A stretch of 37,591 nt of DNA from Catenulispora sp. EB89 (GTDB lineage: Bacteria > Actinomycetota > Actinomycetes > Streptomycetales > Catenulisporaceae). This document shows, piece after piece, positions 7,785-15,032 of this stretch. Both the position numbers and the translations under genes were made by a program. The notes under the pieces were generated by a model. The model searched no databases. It worked only from the letters and a program-made list of their open reading frames with translations, and was not told the DNA's origin. Where the stretch lies: positions 1 through 37,591 of the forward strand of contig NZ_JBGCCU010000049.1 in NCBI RefSeq assembly GCF_041261445.1, given 5' to 3'. The number at the start of each line of letters is the position of its first letter. Position 1 is the stretch's first letter.

Positions 7785-9332
7785 ATGTCGATGACTGAAA
7801 GCTCAGAAAACGCCGCTTGGAGCGAAGCGGACGCCGCGGACGCCGCGCAGTTGCGCGCGATCGGCTACGAACCAGTGTTGTCCCGCAAGATGTCCGGATT
7901 CGGCAACTTCGCGATCAGCTTCTCCATCATCTCCATCCTGTCCGGCTGTATGACCCTGTTCGGCTTCGGCATGGCCACCGGCGGCCCGGCCGTCATGGTC
8001 TGGGGCTGGATCGGCGTCACCCTCGCCGTTCTGCTCATCGGCCTGAGCCTGGCCGAGGTCACCAGCGTCTACCCGACTTCCGGGGCGCTGTTCTTCATGG
8101 CCCACCGCCTCGGCGGCAAGGGCTGGGGCTGGATCACCGGCTGGCTGAACATGCTCGGCCTGTTCGGCGTCATAGCCGGCATCGACTACGGCGCCGCGGA
8201 GTTCATCGGCGCCTTCACCGGTATGGCGTTCGGCTGGACGCCGGACAAGTACGGGCTGATCGCCATCTTCGCCGGCGTGCTGCTGCTGCACGGTGTGCTG
8301 AACACCTTCGGCGTGCGGGTGCTGGACCTGTTCAACCGGGTCAGCGTCTGGTGGCACCTGCTGGGCGTGGCGTTCATCGTGGCGGTGCTGTTCCTCGTCC
8401 CGGCCCACCACCAGAGCGCCAGCTTCGTGTTCACGCACTACGCGAACGCCACCGGCTTCAAGAGCGCGATCTACGTCAGCGCCATCGGCCTGCTGCTCAC
8501 CGGCTACACCCTGACCGGCTACGACGCCTCGGCGCACATGTCCGAGGAGACCTCCCAGGCCTCGACGCTGGCGCCGAAGGGCATCGTCCGGTCCATCTGG
8601 GTCTCCGGTATCGCCGGCCTGGTCCTGATCGTCGCCTTCCTGTTCTCCATCCAGGGCGGCTCCGACCAGTACGCCACCGAGTCGGCCGGCTCCGGCTACG
8701 GCGGCGCGGTGACGGCACCGTCGCTGATCATGATCGACGCCCTCGGCCAGCACTGGGCCGAGATCCTGACCCTGGTCATCATCGTCGCGCAGCTGTGCTG
8801 CGGCCTGGCCGCCATCGGCTCCGCCGCGCGCATGGTCTTCGCCTTCTCCCGGGACGGCGCCCTGCCCGGCTCGCCGACCTGGCGCAAGGTCAACCGCTCG
8901 GCGGTCCCGACCAACGCCATGTGGCTCGTGGTCGTGGTGGCGTTCCTGCTGACGTTGCCCTCGCTGTGGACGATCCAGGCCTACGGCGCGGTGACGGCCA
9001 TCGCCTCGATCGGCTTGGCCCCGGCGTACGTCATCCCCGGGTTCCTGCGTGCCAGGCAGGGCAAGAACTTCAAGAAGGGCGCCTGGAACCTGGGCAAGTG
9101 GGGTCCGCTGGTCGGCTACACCGCCTCGGTGTGGGTGGTGATCGAGGTCGTGCTGTTCTGCCTGCCCCAGGCCTCGCCCATCACCGCGCTCACGTTCAAC
9201 TACGCGCCGATCGCGCTGGTCGGAGCACTGCTCCTGTCCGGGATCTGGTGGCTGGCCCGCGGCCGGGCCAGTTACGCGCCGCCGGCCGGCGCGGTGGAGG
9301 CCGAGCAGTTCGCGGACCTGGACGTCATCTGA
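7785..9332 (+). CDS. APC-superfamily amino acid permease
   Basis: A 515-residue integral membrane transporter of the amino acid-polyamine-organocation superfamily, closest in style to the amino acid/choline (GABA permease-like) group. After a 30-residue acidic cytoplasmic N-terminus the consensus SRKMSGFGNFAISFS leads into the first helix. The sequence contains 12 to 13 hydrophobic segments. LTGYDASAHMSEET near residues 240-255 is the conserved cytoplasmic signature of this group. The start is ATG at 7785 (or the second ATG at 7791); the ribosome-binding site is weak. The substrate is not identifiable; GABA, another amino acid or a polyamine are all possible. The leader contains repeated GCACCATC motifs and the gene ends in a strong terminator. 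Confidence 0.92.
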   Translation: MSMTESSENAAWSEADAADAAQLRAIGYEPVLSRKMSGFGNFAISFSIISILSGCMTLFGFGMATGGPAVMVWGWIGVTLAVLLIGLSLAEVTSVYPTSGALFFMAHRLGGKGWGWITGWLNMLGLFGVIAGIDYGAAEFIGAFTGMAFGWTPDKYGLIAIFAGVLLLHGVLNTFGVRVLDLFNRVSVWWHLLGVAFIVAVLFLVPAHHQSASFVFTHYANATGFKSAIYVSAIGLLLTGYTLTGYDASAHMSEETSQASTLAPKGIVRSIWVSGIAGLVLIVAFLFSIQGGSDQYATESAGSGYGGAVTAPSLIMIDALGQHWAEILTLVIIVAQLCCGLAAIGSAARMVFAFSRDGALPGSPTWRKVNRSAVPTNAMWLVVVVAFLLTLPSLWTIQAYGAVTAIASIGLAPAYVIPGFLRARQGKNFKKGAWNLGKWGPLVGYTASVWVVIEVVLFCLPQASPITALTFNYAPIALVGALLLSGIWWLARGRASYAPPAGAVEAEQFADLDVI

Positions 9333-9370
9333 GGTCTGATTCGCTGCACCTTGCTCGTCGGCACCATGTG

Positions 9371-9402
9371 GCGCGCCCCGGTTTCCGGGGCGCGCTTGCT
9401 TT
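9371..9402 (+). terminator. Rho-independent terminator
   Basis: An 11-bp perfect stem (9371-9381 with 9385-9395), a TTT loop and a T-rich tail TTGCTTT. It ends the permease transcript and separates it from the convergent DUF4239 gene, which stops at 9419. Confidence 0.85.
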
Positions 9403-9418
9403 GCCCCTATTGCCGATC

Positions 9419-10177
9419 TCAGCGTGGAGTCGGCAGTCGGGCGAGGAACACCTGGAACGCCGTGGGATCGACCTTCATGGTCCCGGAGTACGGGTAACTC
9501 ATCTCCCTGACGACAACTAGCGACACCACCACCAATGCCGCCAGCGTCATCACCATCACGGTGTGTGCGAAGGAACTGGACAGGCCGAACAGGAACGTGA
9601 AGGCGATCGTCACCAGCGCGCTGCCGATGAGGATCGCCCACAGCAACGGTGGCAGCGACTCCTCGGTCTGGTTCAGGCGCTCTCTTCGCTGCTCGGCCAT
9701 CGACTCCACATGCGTGAGCGCGTGGTCGTAGAGCACCTGCTGCGAGATGTCGGTCGGATGGAAGGCGAACACGCTGTCCCGGATCTGGTAGACCAGATTC
9801 GTGGCCTTCGGGCTGGTCTCGTGCTTGGCCAGCAGCGGCCACTCGTCGTCGATGACGGTGTGCGCGTAATCCAGCGTCTCGTGCTCCAACTGCGAACCCA
9901 GCGGCAGCGGCATCTGACGGGAGATCCAGTAGATGCCCGCGAGCTCGTTGGCTTCCTTGAACGTGGTCTGGTGCGCGGTGTCGTTGTTCGTCCACAGCGC
10001 CACCACGACGAACGCCAGCGGCACCGCGAACACCACGGAGACCGTGGCGAAGATGAAGCCGGCGACGTCGTTGTGCGGCTCGCGCCGGTGGTGCGGGATG
10101 AAGCGCTCGAACAGGCGCAGGGTGATGAAGGTCAGGATGAGGACGGCGACGATGATGCCGTAGTCCTTGGCGGTCAT
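9419..10177 (-). CDS. DUF4239 domain membrane protein
   Basis: A 252-residue integral membrane protein of the DUF4239 family, whose function is unknown. The layout is characteristic: two N-terminal helices (about 6-24 and 40-62), a soluble segment of about 110 residues (ANELAGIYW, then YAHTVIDDEWPLL), and two C-terminal helices (about 182-203 and 206-226). The soluble part faces one side as a helical domain. GGGAGG lies 5 bases before the ATG, fixing the start. Its upstream region is the 341-bp palindrome array, and beyond that is the end of the encapsulin operon on the same strand. Whether it is transcribed with that operon depends on whether RNA polymerase passes the array. Confidence 0.88.
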   Translation of the reverse strand: MTAKDYGIIVAVLILTFITLRLFERFIPHHRREPHNDVAGFIFATVSVVFAVPLAFVVVALWTNNDTAHQTTFKEANELAGIYWISRQMPLPLGSQLEHETLDYAHTVIDDEWPLLAKHETSPKATNLVYQIRDSVFAFHPTDISQQVLYDHALTHVESMAEQRRERLNQTEESLPPLLWAILIGSALVTIAFTFLFGLSSSFAHTVMVMTLAALVVVSLVVVREMSYPYSGTMKVDPTAFQVFLARLPTPR

Positions 10178-10280
10178 GACGACCTCCCGGTGCGGTTCTT
10201 GTGCGGTGTGGTGCTTGTGCGATGCGGTGCTGTGCGGGTGGTGCTGGGGTGGCGCCGTTCTTCGGGGGCTGCCTCGGCCA

Positions 10281-10621
10281 CGAGGTACCTCGATGCCGAT
10301 ATACCTCGGAGTCGAGGTATATCGAATCGAGGTTCCTCCGGGGCAGCTCGGTCGCGAGATACCTCGACGCCGATATACCTCGGCCGCGAGGTATATCGAA
10401 TCGAGGCTTCTCCGGGGCAGCTCGGCCGCGTGGTACCTCGCCGATATACCTCGGGATCGAGGTATATCGAAACGAGGTTCCTCCTCCAGGGCAGCTCAGC
10501 CGCGATGCACCTCGACGCCGATATACCTCGGAGTCGAGGTATATCGAAACGATGTACCTCGAAGCGATATACCTCGCGACCGAGGTACCTCGGGTTCGAT
10601 GTACCTCGGTCGCGAGGTACC
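10281..10621. repeat. Array of 74-bp units with perfect long palindromes
   Basis: Four units begin with a near-palindromic 12-mer (consensus CGAGGTACCTCG) at 10281, 10355, 10429 and 10503, exactly 74 bases apart, followed by a degenerate fifth unit to 10621. Each full unit contains CGATATACCTCG, four variable bases, then CGAGGTATATCG: arms 10297/10313, 10371/10387, 10442/10458 and 10519/10535. All eight arms are identical while the tetraloops differ (GAGT, GCCG, GGAT, GAGT). A third conserved block, GGGCAGCTC, closes each unit. The last part adds single half-sites at 10550, 10565, 10581 and 10597. The array fills the gap between the cargo prenyltransferase stop and the DUF4239 start. It is not a CRISPR array because there are no unique spacers. 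The palindromes shift reading frame between units, so it is not coding. Confidence 0.9.
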
Positions 10622-10660
10622 AGGTGGTTGGTGGTCGCGGTCTGCGGTTGCGCTGTCGTC

Positions 10661-11890
10661 CTAACTCGTCCGCCGCGTGATCAGCTCGGCGATCGCGTGC
10701 AGATCATGCACCGCCGCCTGCTCGACCCCCGGCGCCCGCCGCAGGTGCGCGTGCGCCGTCGCGATCCGCGCCGTGGCCTCCGTCGCGGCCCACGCCCTGC
10801 CTCCGGCGCGCTCCACGGCCTCGGTCGCCCGCCGCACCTCGTGCTCGGTGAAGTCCCGTCCGAGCGCGTACAACCGCGCCAGCTCCCCGGCCGCGGCCGA
10901 CCGCGCCGACAACGCGGCCACCACCGGCAGCGACTTCTTCCGTGCACTGAGATCCGAGCCCACCGGCTTCCCGGTGACCGCCGGATCGCCCCAAATGCCG
11001 AGCAGGTCGTCGGTCAGCTGGAACGCCATCCCGATCTCCCGCCCGAACAGGTCCAGCGCGGCCACGGCCAGCGGATCGGCCCGTACCGCCAGTGCCCCGA
11101 GCGCGCACGCGCAACCGAGCAGCGCCCCGGTCTTCTTGCCGGCCATCGTCAGGCACTCGTCGAGCGTCACGTCGTCGCGCTCCTCGAAGGCACAGTCCTC
11201 GAACTGGCCGTCGCAGATCTCGATGACGCACTCCGCCAGCCGGCTCGCCGCCTCGCCCCCGACCAGGCGCAGCGCCAGCGCCAGCATCGCGTCGCCGGCC
11301 AGGATCGCGTTCTCGGCACCGAACACGGTCCAGGCGGTCGGGCGGTGCCGGCGGGTGTGGTCGCGGTCTATGACGTCGTCGTGCAGGAGGGTGAAGTTGT
11401 GGGCCAGCTCGATGGCGGCGGCCGAGGCCAGGACCGTCGGATCGGTGGCCGCCGCGAGGCCGCTGCCGACGCCGTTGCCCACGCCACCGCCCGCAACGCC
11501 CGCAACGCCCCCGACGCCCCCGACGGCCGAGGCGGCAGTGGCGGCGGCCAACACCAGCCCCGGCCGCAGCAGCTTGCCCCCGATACCGCCGAGAGCGGCA
11601 CCGTCGGCGTCCTCCCACCCGAGGTGGTACGCCGCGATCGAACGCAGCCGCCCCGGCAGCGTGTCGACAGCCGCGCGCAACACCGGCTCGACGGCCTCCC
11701 GCGTCCGCCGCAACGTCGCCTCGGCCGTCCGGCCCGCGTCGACCATCGTGTTCGCATCGATCGTCCTCGCGCGTCGCGCCGGATCGTCGCCTATATCAGG
11801 CTGCGAAGACTCCTCCGCCGTCTGCCCGGCCCCGGCCGGCCCGCCGCCCCCGACCGGCCAGGCCGTCCCGGCCGCCAGCGGCTCAGCCAC
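10661..11890 (-). CDS. Polyprenyl synthetase, family 2 encapsulin cargo
   Basis: Trans-isoprenyl diphosphate synthase fold: condenses isopentenyl diphosphate with an allylic diphosphate. Of 409 residues, about 1-60 are a disordered Pro/Gly/Ala-rich extension, as found in family 2 encapsulin cargo proteins, where such extensions mediate loading. The enzyme part keeps GGKLLRP (Lys106, Arg109), the first Asp-rich motif DDVID at 171-175, GKKTG at 251-255 and the second Asp-rich motif from Asp294 Asp295 to Asp302. An odd Gly/Val/Ala-rich stretch (about 118-148) is inserted before the first active-site helix. The GTG start overlaps the shell gene by 8 bases, implying translational coupling. Prenyl chain length cannot be deduced. 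Cargo identity rests on family knowledge plus the overlap. Confidence 0.9.
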   Translation of the reverse strand: MAEPLAAGTAWPVGGGGPAGAGQTAEESSQPDIGDDPARRARTIDANTMVDAGRTAEATLRRTREAVEPVLRAAVDTLPGRLRSIAAYHLGWEDADGAALGGIGGKLLRPGLVLAAATAASAVGGVGGVAGVAGGGVGNGVGSGLAAATDPTVLASAAAIELAHNFTLLHDDVIDRDHTRRHRPTAWTVFGAENAILAGDAMLALALRLVGGEAASRLAECVIEICDGQFEDCAFEERDDVTLDECLTMAGKKTGALLGCACALGALAVRADPLAVAALDLFGREIGMAFQLTDDLLGIWGDPAVTGKPVGSDLSARKKSLPVVAALSARSAAAGELARLYALGRDFTEHEVRRATEAVERAGGRAWAATEATARIATAHAHLRRAPGVEQAAVHDLHAIAELITRRTS

Positions 11891-13334
11891 GGGGTCGCGC
11901 GATCTCGACGTTCTCCAGCACGCCGAGCGCGTCCGGCACCAGCACCGCCGCCGAGTAGTACGCGCTCACCAGATAAGAGGTGATGGCCTTCTCGTCGACG
12001 CCCATGAACCGCACCGACAATCCCGGCTGGTACTCGTCCGGGAGCCCGGTCTGATGCAGCCCGACCACGCCTTGCTCGGCCTCGCCGACCCGCAGCGCCA
12101 GGATCGAGGTGGTGTGGCCGTCCACCACCGGGATCTTCGGCACCGGCAGCACCGGCACGCCGCGCCAGGACGGCACCTGCGTCCCCAGCAGGTCCACGGT
12201 CCCCGGGTAGATCCCGCGCTTGGTGCACTCCCGGCCGAACGCGGCGATCGCCTTCGGGTGCGCCAGCAGGAAGTTGGTGTCGCGGCGCAGCGAGAGCAGC
12301 TCGTCCAGGTCGTCCGGGGTCGGCGGCCCGGAGTGGGTGTGCACGCGCTGCTCGAAGTCGGCGTTGTGCAGCAACCCGAAGCTGCGGTTGTTGACCAGCT
12401 CGTCCTCCTGCCGCTCGCGCACCGCCTCGACGGTCAGCCGCAGCTGCTGGTCCAGCTGGCTCATCGGCTTGTTGTAGAGGTCTGCGACACGGGTGTGGAT
12501 CCGCAGCACGGTCTGCGCCACCGACAGCTCGTACTCGCGCGGCTTGAGTTCGTAGTCGGCGAACGTGCCCGGCAGCTCGGCCTCGCCCTCGTGCCCGGCG
12601 GCCAGCGCGATCTCGGCCTCGCCGTGCGCGTTCTGCGCCTTGGCGCGGGTGGTGCGGTGCGCGGCCAGGTGCGACCGCAGCGTCTGCGACCGGTCGATCA
12701 GGGCCCTGATCTCCGAGGCCGGCACGGACAGCGCGATGACCGGGGTCACGGCGCGCGCCGTGGTCTTCCAACGCGGCGCGTGGCCGTTCGTCGCGGCACC
12801 GCCGGAGGCCGTGGTGTGGAACACCTCGTCGCCCAGGTGGTCGCCGTCGGCGAGGTGGCCGTGCACGGCATGGTCGCCGTACTTGCCCTGGCCGGCCAGG
12901 TCCACCTTGCCGTGCGCGATCAGCCACAGGGTGTCCACCGGCGTCCCGGCCTCGGCCAGCGTCTCCCCGGCCCGGAACTCGCGGGCCGCGAACCGCGCGG
13001 CCAGTTCGGTCAGCAACGCCTCGTCGGCGAAGCCGCGCAGCGGCGGCAGCTCGGTCAGGGTCGGGGCCAGCACCGTCACGTCATCGTCGCCGGCCTGGCT
13101 GAAGGCCACCCGGCCGCGCCCGACGGCGTGGCTCAGGCGGCGGTTCACGCGGTAGGCGCCGCCGGAGGCCTCGACCCACGGCAGGACGCGCAAAAGCCAG
13201 CGTGAAGTGATGCCTTGCATCTGTGGCGGCGTCTTGGTCGTGGTGGCCAGGTTCCGCGCCGCCGCGGTGTCCAGACTCAGTTGACCGCCCTCTGCAGCGG
13301 ACTCGGGTGCCGCCGCGCTCTGATCGACCGTCAT
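11883..13334 (-). CDS. Family 2B encapsulin shell protein with cyclic-nucleotide-binding-like domain
   Basis: Shell subunit of an encapsulin nanocompartment (HK97 phage capsid fold), 483 residues. Order: disordered N-arm (1-35), conserved [20 protein letters not shown] (37-56), a cNMP-binding-like jelly roll inserted at about 95-215 ([47 protein letters not shown]), then the HK97 core from about 255 ([28 protein letters not shown]) to the C-terminus ([40 protein letters not shown] in pieces). The insert defines family 2B. The start is ATG at 13334 because GGAGGGGG lies 4 bases upstream. It overlaps its cargo prenyltransferase, the standard arrangement for this group. Ligand binding by the insert is unproven here. 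Expected product: a cytosolic shell holding the prenyltransferase. Confidence 0.93.
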   Translation of the reverse strand: MTVDQSAAAPESAAEGGQLSLDTAAARNLATTTKTPPQMQGITSRWLLRVLPWVEASGGAYRVNRRLSHAVGRGRVAFSQAGDDDVTVLAPTLTELPPLRGFADEALLTELAARFAAREFRAGETLAEAGTPVDTLWLIAHGKVDLAGQGKYGDHAVHGHLADGDHLGDEVFHTTASGGAATNGHAPRWKTTARAVTPVIALSVPASEIRALIDRSQTLRSHLAAHRTTRAKAQNAHGEAEIALAAGHEGEAELPGTFADYELKPREYELSVAQTVLRIHTRVADLYNKPMSQLDQQLRLTVEAVRERQEDELVNNRSFGLLHNADFEQRVHTHSGPPTPDDLDELLSLRRDTNFLLAHPKAIAAFGRECTKRGIYPGTVDLLGTQVPSWRGVPVLPVPKIPVVDGHTTSILALRVGEAEQGVVGLHQTGLPDEYQPGLSVRFMGVDEKAITSYLVSAYYSAAVLVPDALGVLENVEIARPRG

Positions 13335-13399
13335 CGTTCCCCCTCCAAAGCTCATGGATGCTCTCGCCCTCTCATCGTGGGACCGATGTCGGGGTCGGT

Positions 13400-13405
13400 C
13401 TATTA
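13400..13405 (-). promoter_or_regulatory. Candidate -10 element for the encapsulin operon
   Basis: TAATAG on the minus strand, about 65 bases before the shell start codon, in the 163-bp divergent region shared with the hydroxyproline operon. No good -35 is present at 17 bases, so the call is tentative. Confidence 0.3.
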
Positions 13406-13482
13406 CCGCAATGGGTGACAAACGCAGGACGATTCACGAGTGGTCGCGCATTTCCAGGCTGCTGGCGGCTAGCCGGAGCATG

Positions 13483-13491
13483 TGACATAGT
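13483..13491 (+). promoter_or_regulatory. Candidate extended -10, leaderless hydroxyproline operon
   Basis: TGACATAGT (extended -10, core CATAGT at 13486-13491) ends 6 bases before the GTG start of the first dehydrogenase gene, the spacing expected when transcription begins at the start codon. There is no Shine-Dalgarno before this GTG, which agrees with a leaderless message. Confidence 0.45.
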
Positions 13492-13497
13492 ACTGGC

Positions 13498-14712
13498 GTG
13501 AGCCCAGCCGCGAGTGGATCCCCGACGCCCGACGTCGTCGTGATCGGCGCCGGCATGATCGGCGCCGCCTGCGCGTACTACGCGGCGCGCGCCGGCTTCG
13601 CGGTCACCGTCCTCGACAGCGGCCCGGTCGCCGGCGGCACCTCCGGCGCGGGCGAGGGGAACCTGCTGGTCTCGGACAAGGAACCGGGGCCGGAGCTGGA
13701 CCTGGCGATGCGCTCGCAGGAGCTGTGGCGGACTCTGGCCGCCGAGGACGACGGCGCGTTCGGCACCTTCGGCGCGAGCTTCGAGTACGAGGCCAAGGGT
13801 GGCCTGGTCGTCGCCTTCACGGCAGCCGATTTCGAGGCGCTGCAAGGCTTTGCGGCCACGCAGTTAGCTTCGGGCGTAGTTGCCGAGCACGTGCCCGGCG
13901 ACCACTTAGCCGAATACGAGCCCTACATCGCCCCGGGCCTGGCCGGCGGCTTCTGGTATCCGCAGGACGCGCAGGTGATGCCCGCGCTGGCCACGGCCCG
14001 ACTGCTGAAGGCCTCGGGCGCGCGGCTACGTCTGGGTAGTGCGGTGACGGGGCTGTCGGTGTCGTCCGGCGGTGCGGTGCGCGGGGTGCGCACGACGTCG
14101 GGGGAGATCCCGGCGCGCTTCGTGGTGAACGCCGCCGGTTTCGGCGCGTCCGCGATCGCGGCGATGGCCGGCTCGACGCTGCCGGTTCAGCCGCGGCGTG
14201 GGTTCGTACTGGTGACCGAGCCGCTGCCGGCGATGGTGCGGCACAAGGTGTACTCGGCCGCGTACGTCGCCGACGTTTCGAGTTCTGATGCGGCGTTGCA
14301 GTCCTCCGCGGTCGTCGAGGGGACGCCGTCGGGCCCGGTGCTGATCGGCGCGAGCCGCGAGCGCGTCGGACTGGACCGCACGCCCTCGTACGAGGCGCTG
14401 GGACGGCTGGCGGCTCAGGGGGCTGAGTTGTTCCCGTTCCTGGCCGACGTGAAGGTGCAGCGGTACTACTGCGGGTTCCGGCCCTACCTGCCGGACCACC
14501 TGCCCGCGATCGGCCCGGACGCCACCGTCTCAGGACTCTTCCACGCCTGCGGCCACGAGGGCGCCGGCATCGGCCTGGCCCCGGCGACCGGAGAGCTGAT
14601 CGCGGCGCTGCTGGCGGAGGCCGAGCCGGCGGTCGCGGCGGAGCCGTTCAACCCCGCGCGCTTCACACACTCTGGCGACGTGACCGACGGACACCGGGAG
14701 GACGCACAGTGA
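13498..14712 (+). CDS. FAD-dependent oxidoreductase, D-hydroxyproline dehydrogenase catalytic subunit
   Basis: DadA/glycine oxidase-fold flavoenzyme, 404 residues. The dinucleotide-binding motif IGAGMIG is at about 16-22, followed by the strand ending in the ribose-binding Asp (VTVLDSG). GTSGAGEGNLL and FWYPQDAQVMPALATARLL are typical of the beta subunit of heteromeric D-hydroxyproline or opine dehydrogenases, and the C-terminal HACGHEGAGIGLAPATGELIA loop closes the FAD site. In the expected complex it oxidises cis-4-hydroxy-D-proline to pyrroline-4-hydroxy-2-carboxylate and passes electrons to the two partner subunits downstream. The stop overlaps the next start as GTGA. Function is assigned mainly from the neighbouring epimerase and deaminase; alone it could be any D-amino-acid or opine dehydrogenase. 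Confidence 0.88.
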   Translation: MSPAASGSPTPDVVVIGAGMIGAACAYYAARAGFAVTVLDSGPVAGGTSGAGEGNLLVSDKEPGPELDLAMRSQELWRTLAAEDDGAFGTFGASFEYEAKGGLVVAFTAADFEALQGFAATQLASGVVAEHVPGDHLAEYEPYIAPGLAGGFWYPQDAQVMPALATARLLKASGARLRLGSAVTGLSVSSGGAVRGVRTTSGEIPARFVVNAAGFGASAIAAMAGSTLPVQPRRGFVLVTEPLPAMVRHKVYSAAYVADVSSSDAALQSSAVVEGTPSGPVLIGASRERVGLDRTPSYEALGRLAAQGAELFPFLADVKVQRYYCGFRPYLPDHLPAIGPDATVSGLFHACGHEGAGIGLAPATGELIAALLAEAEPAVAAEPFNPARFTHSGDVTDGHREDAQ

Positions 14713-15032
14713 GCGTCGAGTTCACTTTCGACGGCCGCCCGATGACGGCCCAGCCGGGCCAGACCGTCGGCGCGGCGCTGCTGGCCGAGGGCATCCGCTC
14801 GTGGCGCACGACGCGCTTCGCCGGGCGGCCGCGCGGGTTGTTCTGCGGGATCGGCGTGTGCTTCGACTGCTTGGTGACGGTGAACGGAGAGCCGAACGTG
14901 CGTGCGTGCCTTGCGGTGGTCGCGGAGGGGGATGTGGTGCGGACGCAGGTCGGGGACGGACGCGGCGGCGCGCCGGCCGGTGGCGTCAGTAGCGCCGGTG
15001 ATGCTGGTGGTTCCGGTGATGAGCATGTCTGA
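14709..15032 (+). CDS. (2Fe-2S)-binding subunit of D-hydroxyproline dehydrogenase
   Basis: Small ferredoxin-like electron-transfer subunit, 107 residues. The [2Fe-2S] ligands are in RGLFCGIGVCFDCLVTVNG (three Cys) with the fourth Cys in VRACLA about 20 residues later, as in the gamma/HcnA-like subunit of three-component amino-acid dehydrogenases. The first 85 residues are the whole domain; the last 20 are a Gly/Ser-rich tail. The GTG start overlaps the stop of the preceding gene (GTGA), and its own stop lies inside the start region of the next gene, so the three subunits are translationally coupled. Confidence 0.92.
   Translation: MSVEFTFDGRPMTAQPGQTVGAALLAEGIRSWRTTRFAGRPRGLFCGIGVCFDCLVTVNGEPNVRACLAVVAEGDVVRTQVGDGRGGAPAGGVSSAGDAGGSGDEHV

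Noticed and set aside
10281-10621. CRISPR array
   Set aside because: The whole 74-bp unit is conserved, there are no unique spacers of constant length, and no cas genes are in the window.
10167-10680. Open reading frames through the palindrome array that would encode repeated peptides such as PIYLGVEVYR
   Set aside because: The dyads are spaced 74, 71 and 77 bases, none divisible by three, so each unit is read in a different frame. Several frames are open at once because the repeats lack stop codons. There is no ribosome site or family resemblance.
14902-15018. Upstream extension of the large dehydrogenase subunit to a start at 14902
   Set aside because: The extra 39 residues are the [2Fe-2S] subunit's coding sequence read in another frame and have no similarity to the family. 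ATG 15019 or 15025 fits the coupled gene layout better.
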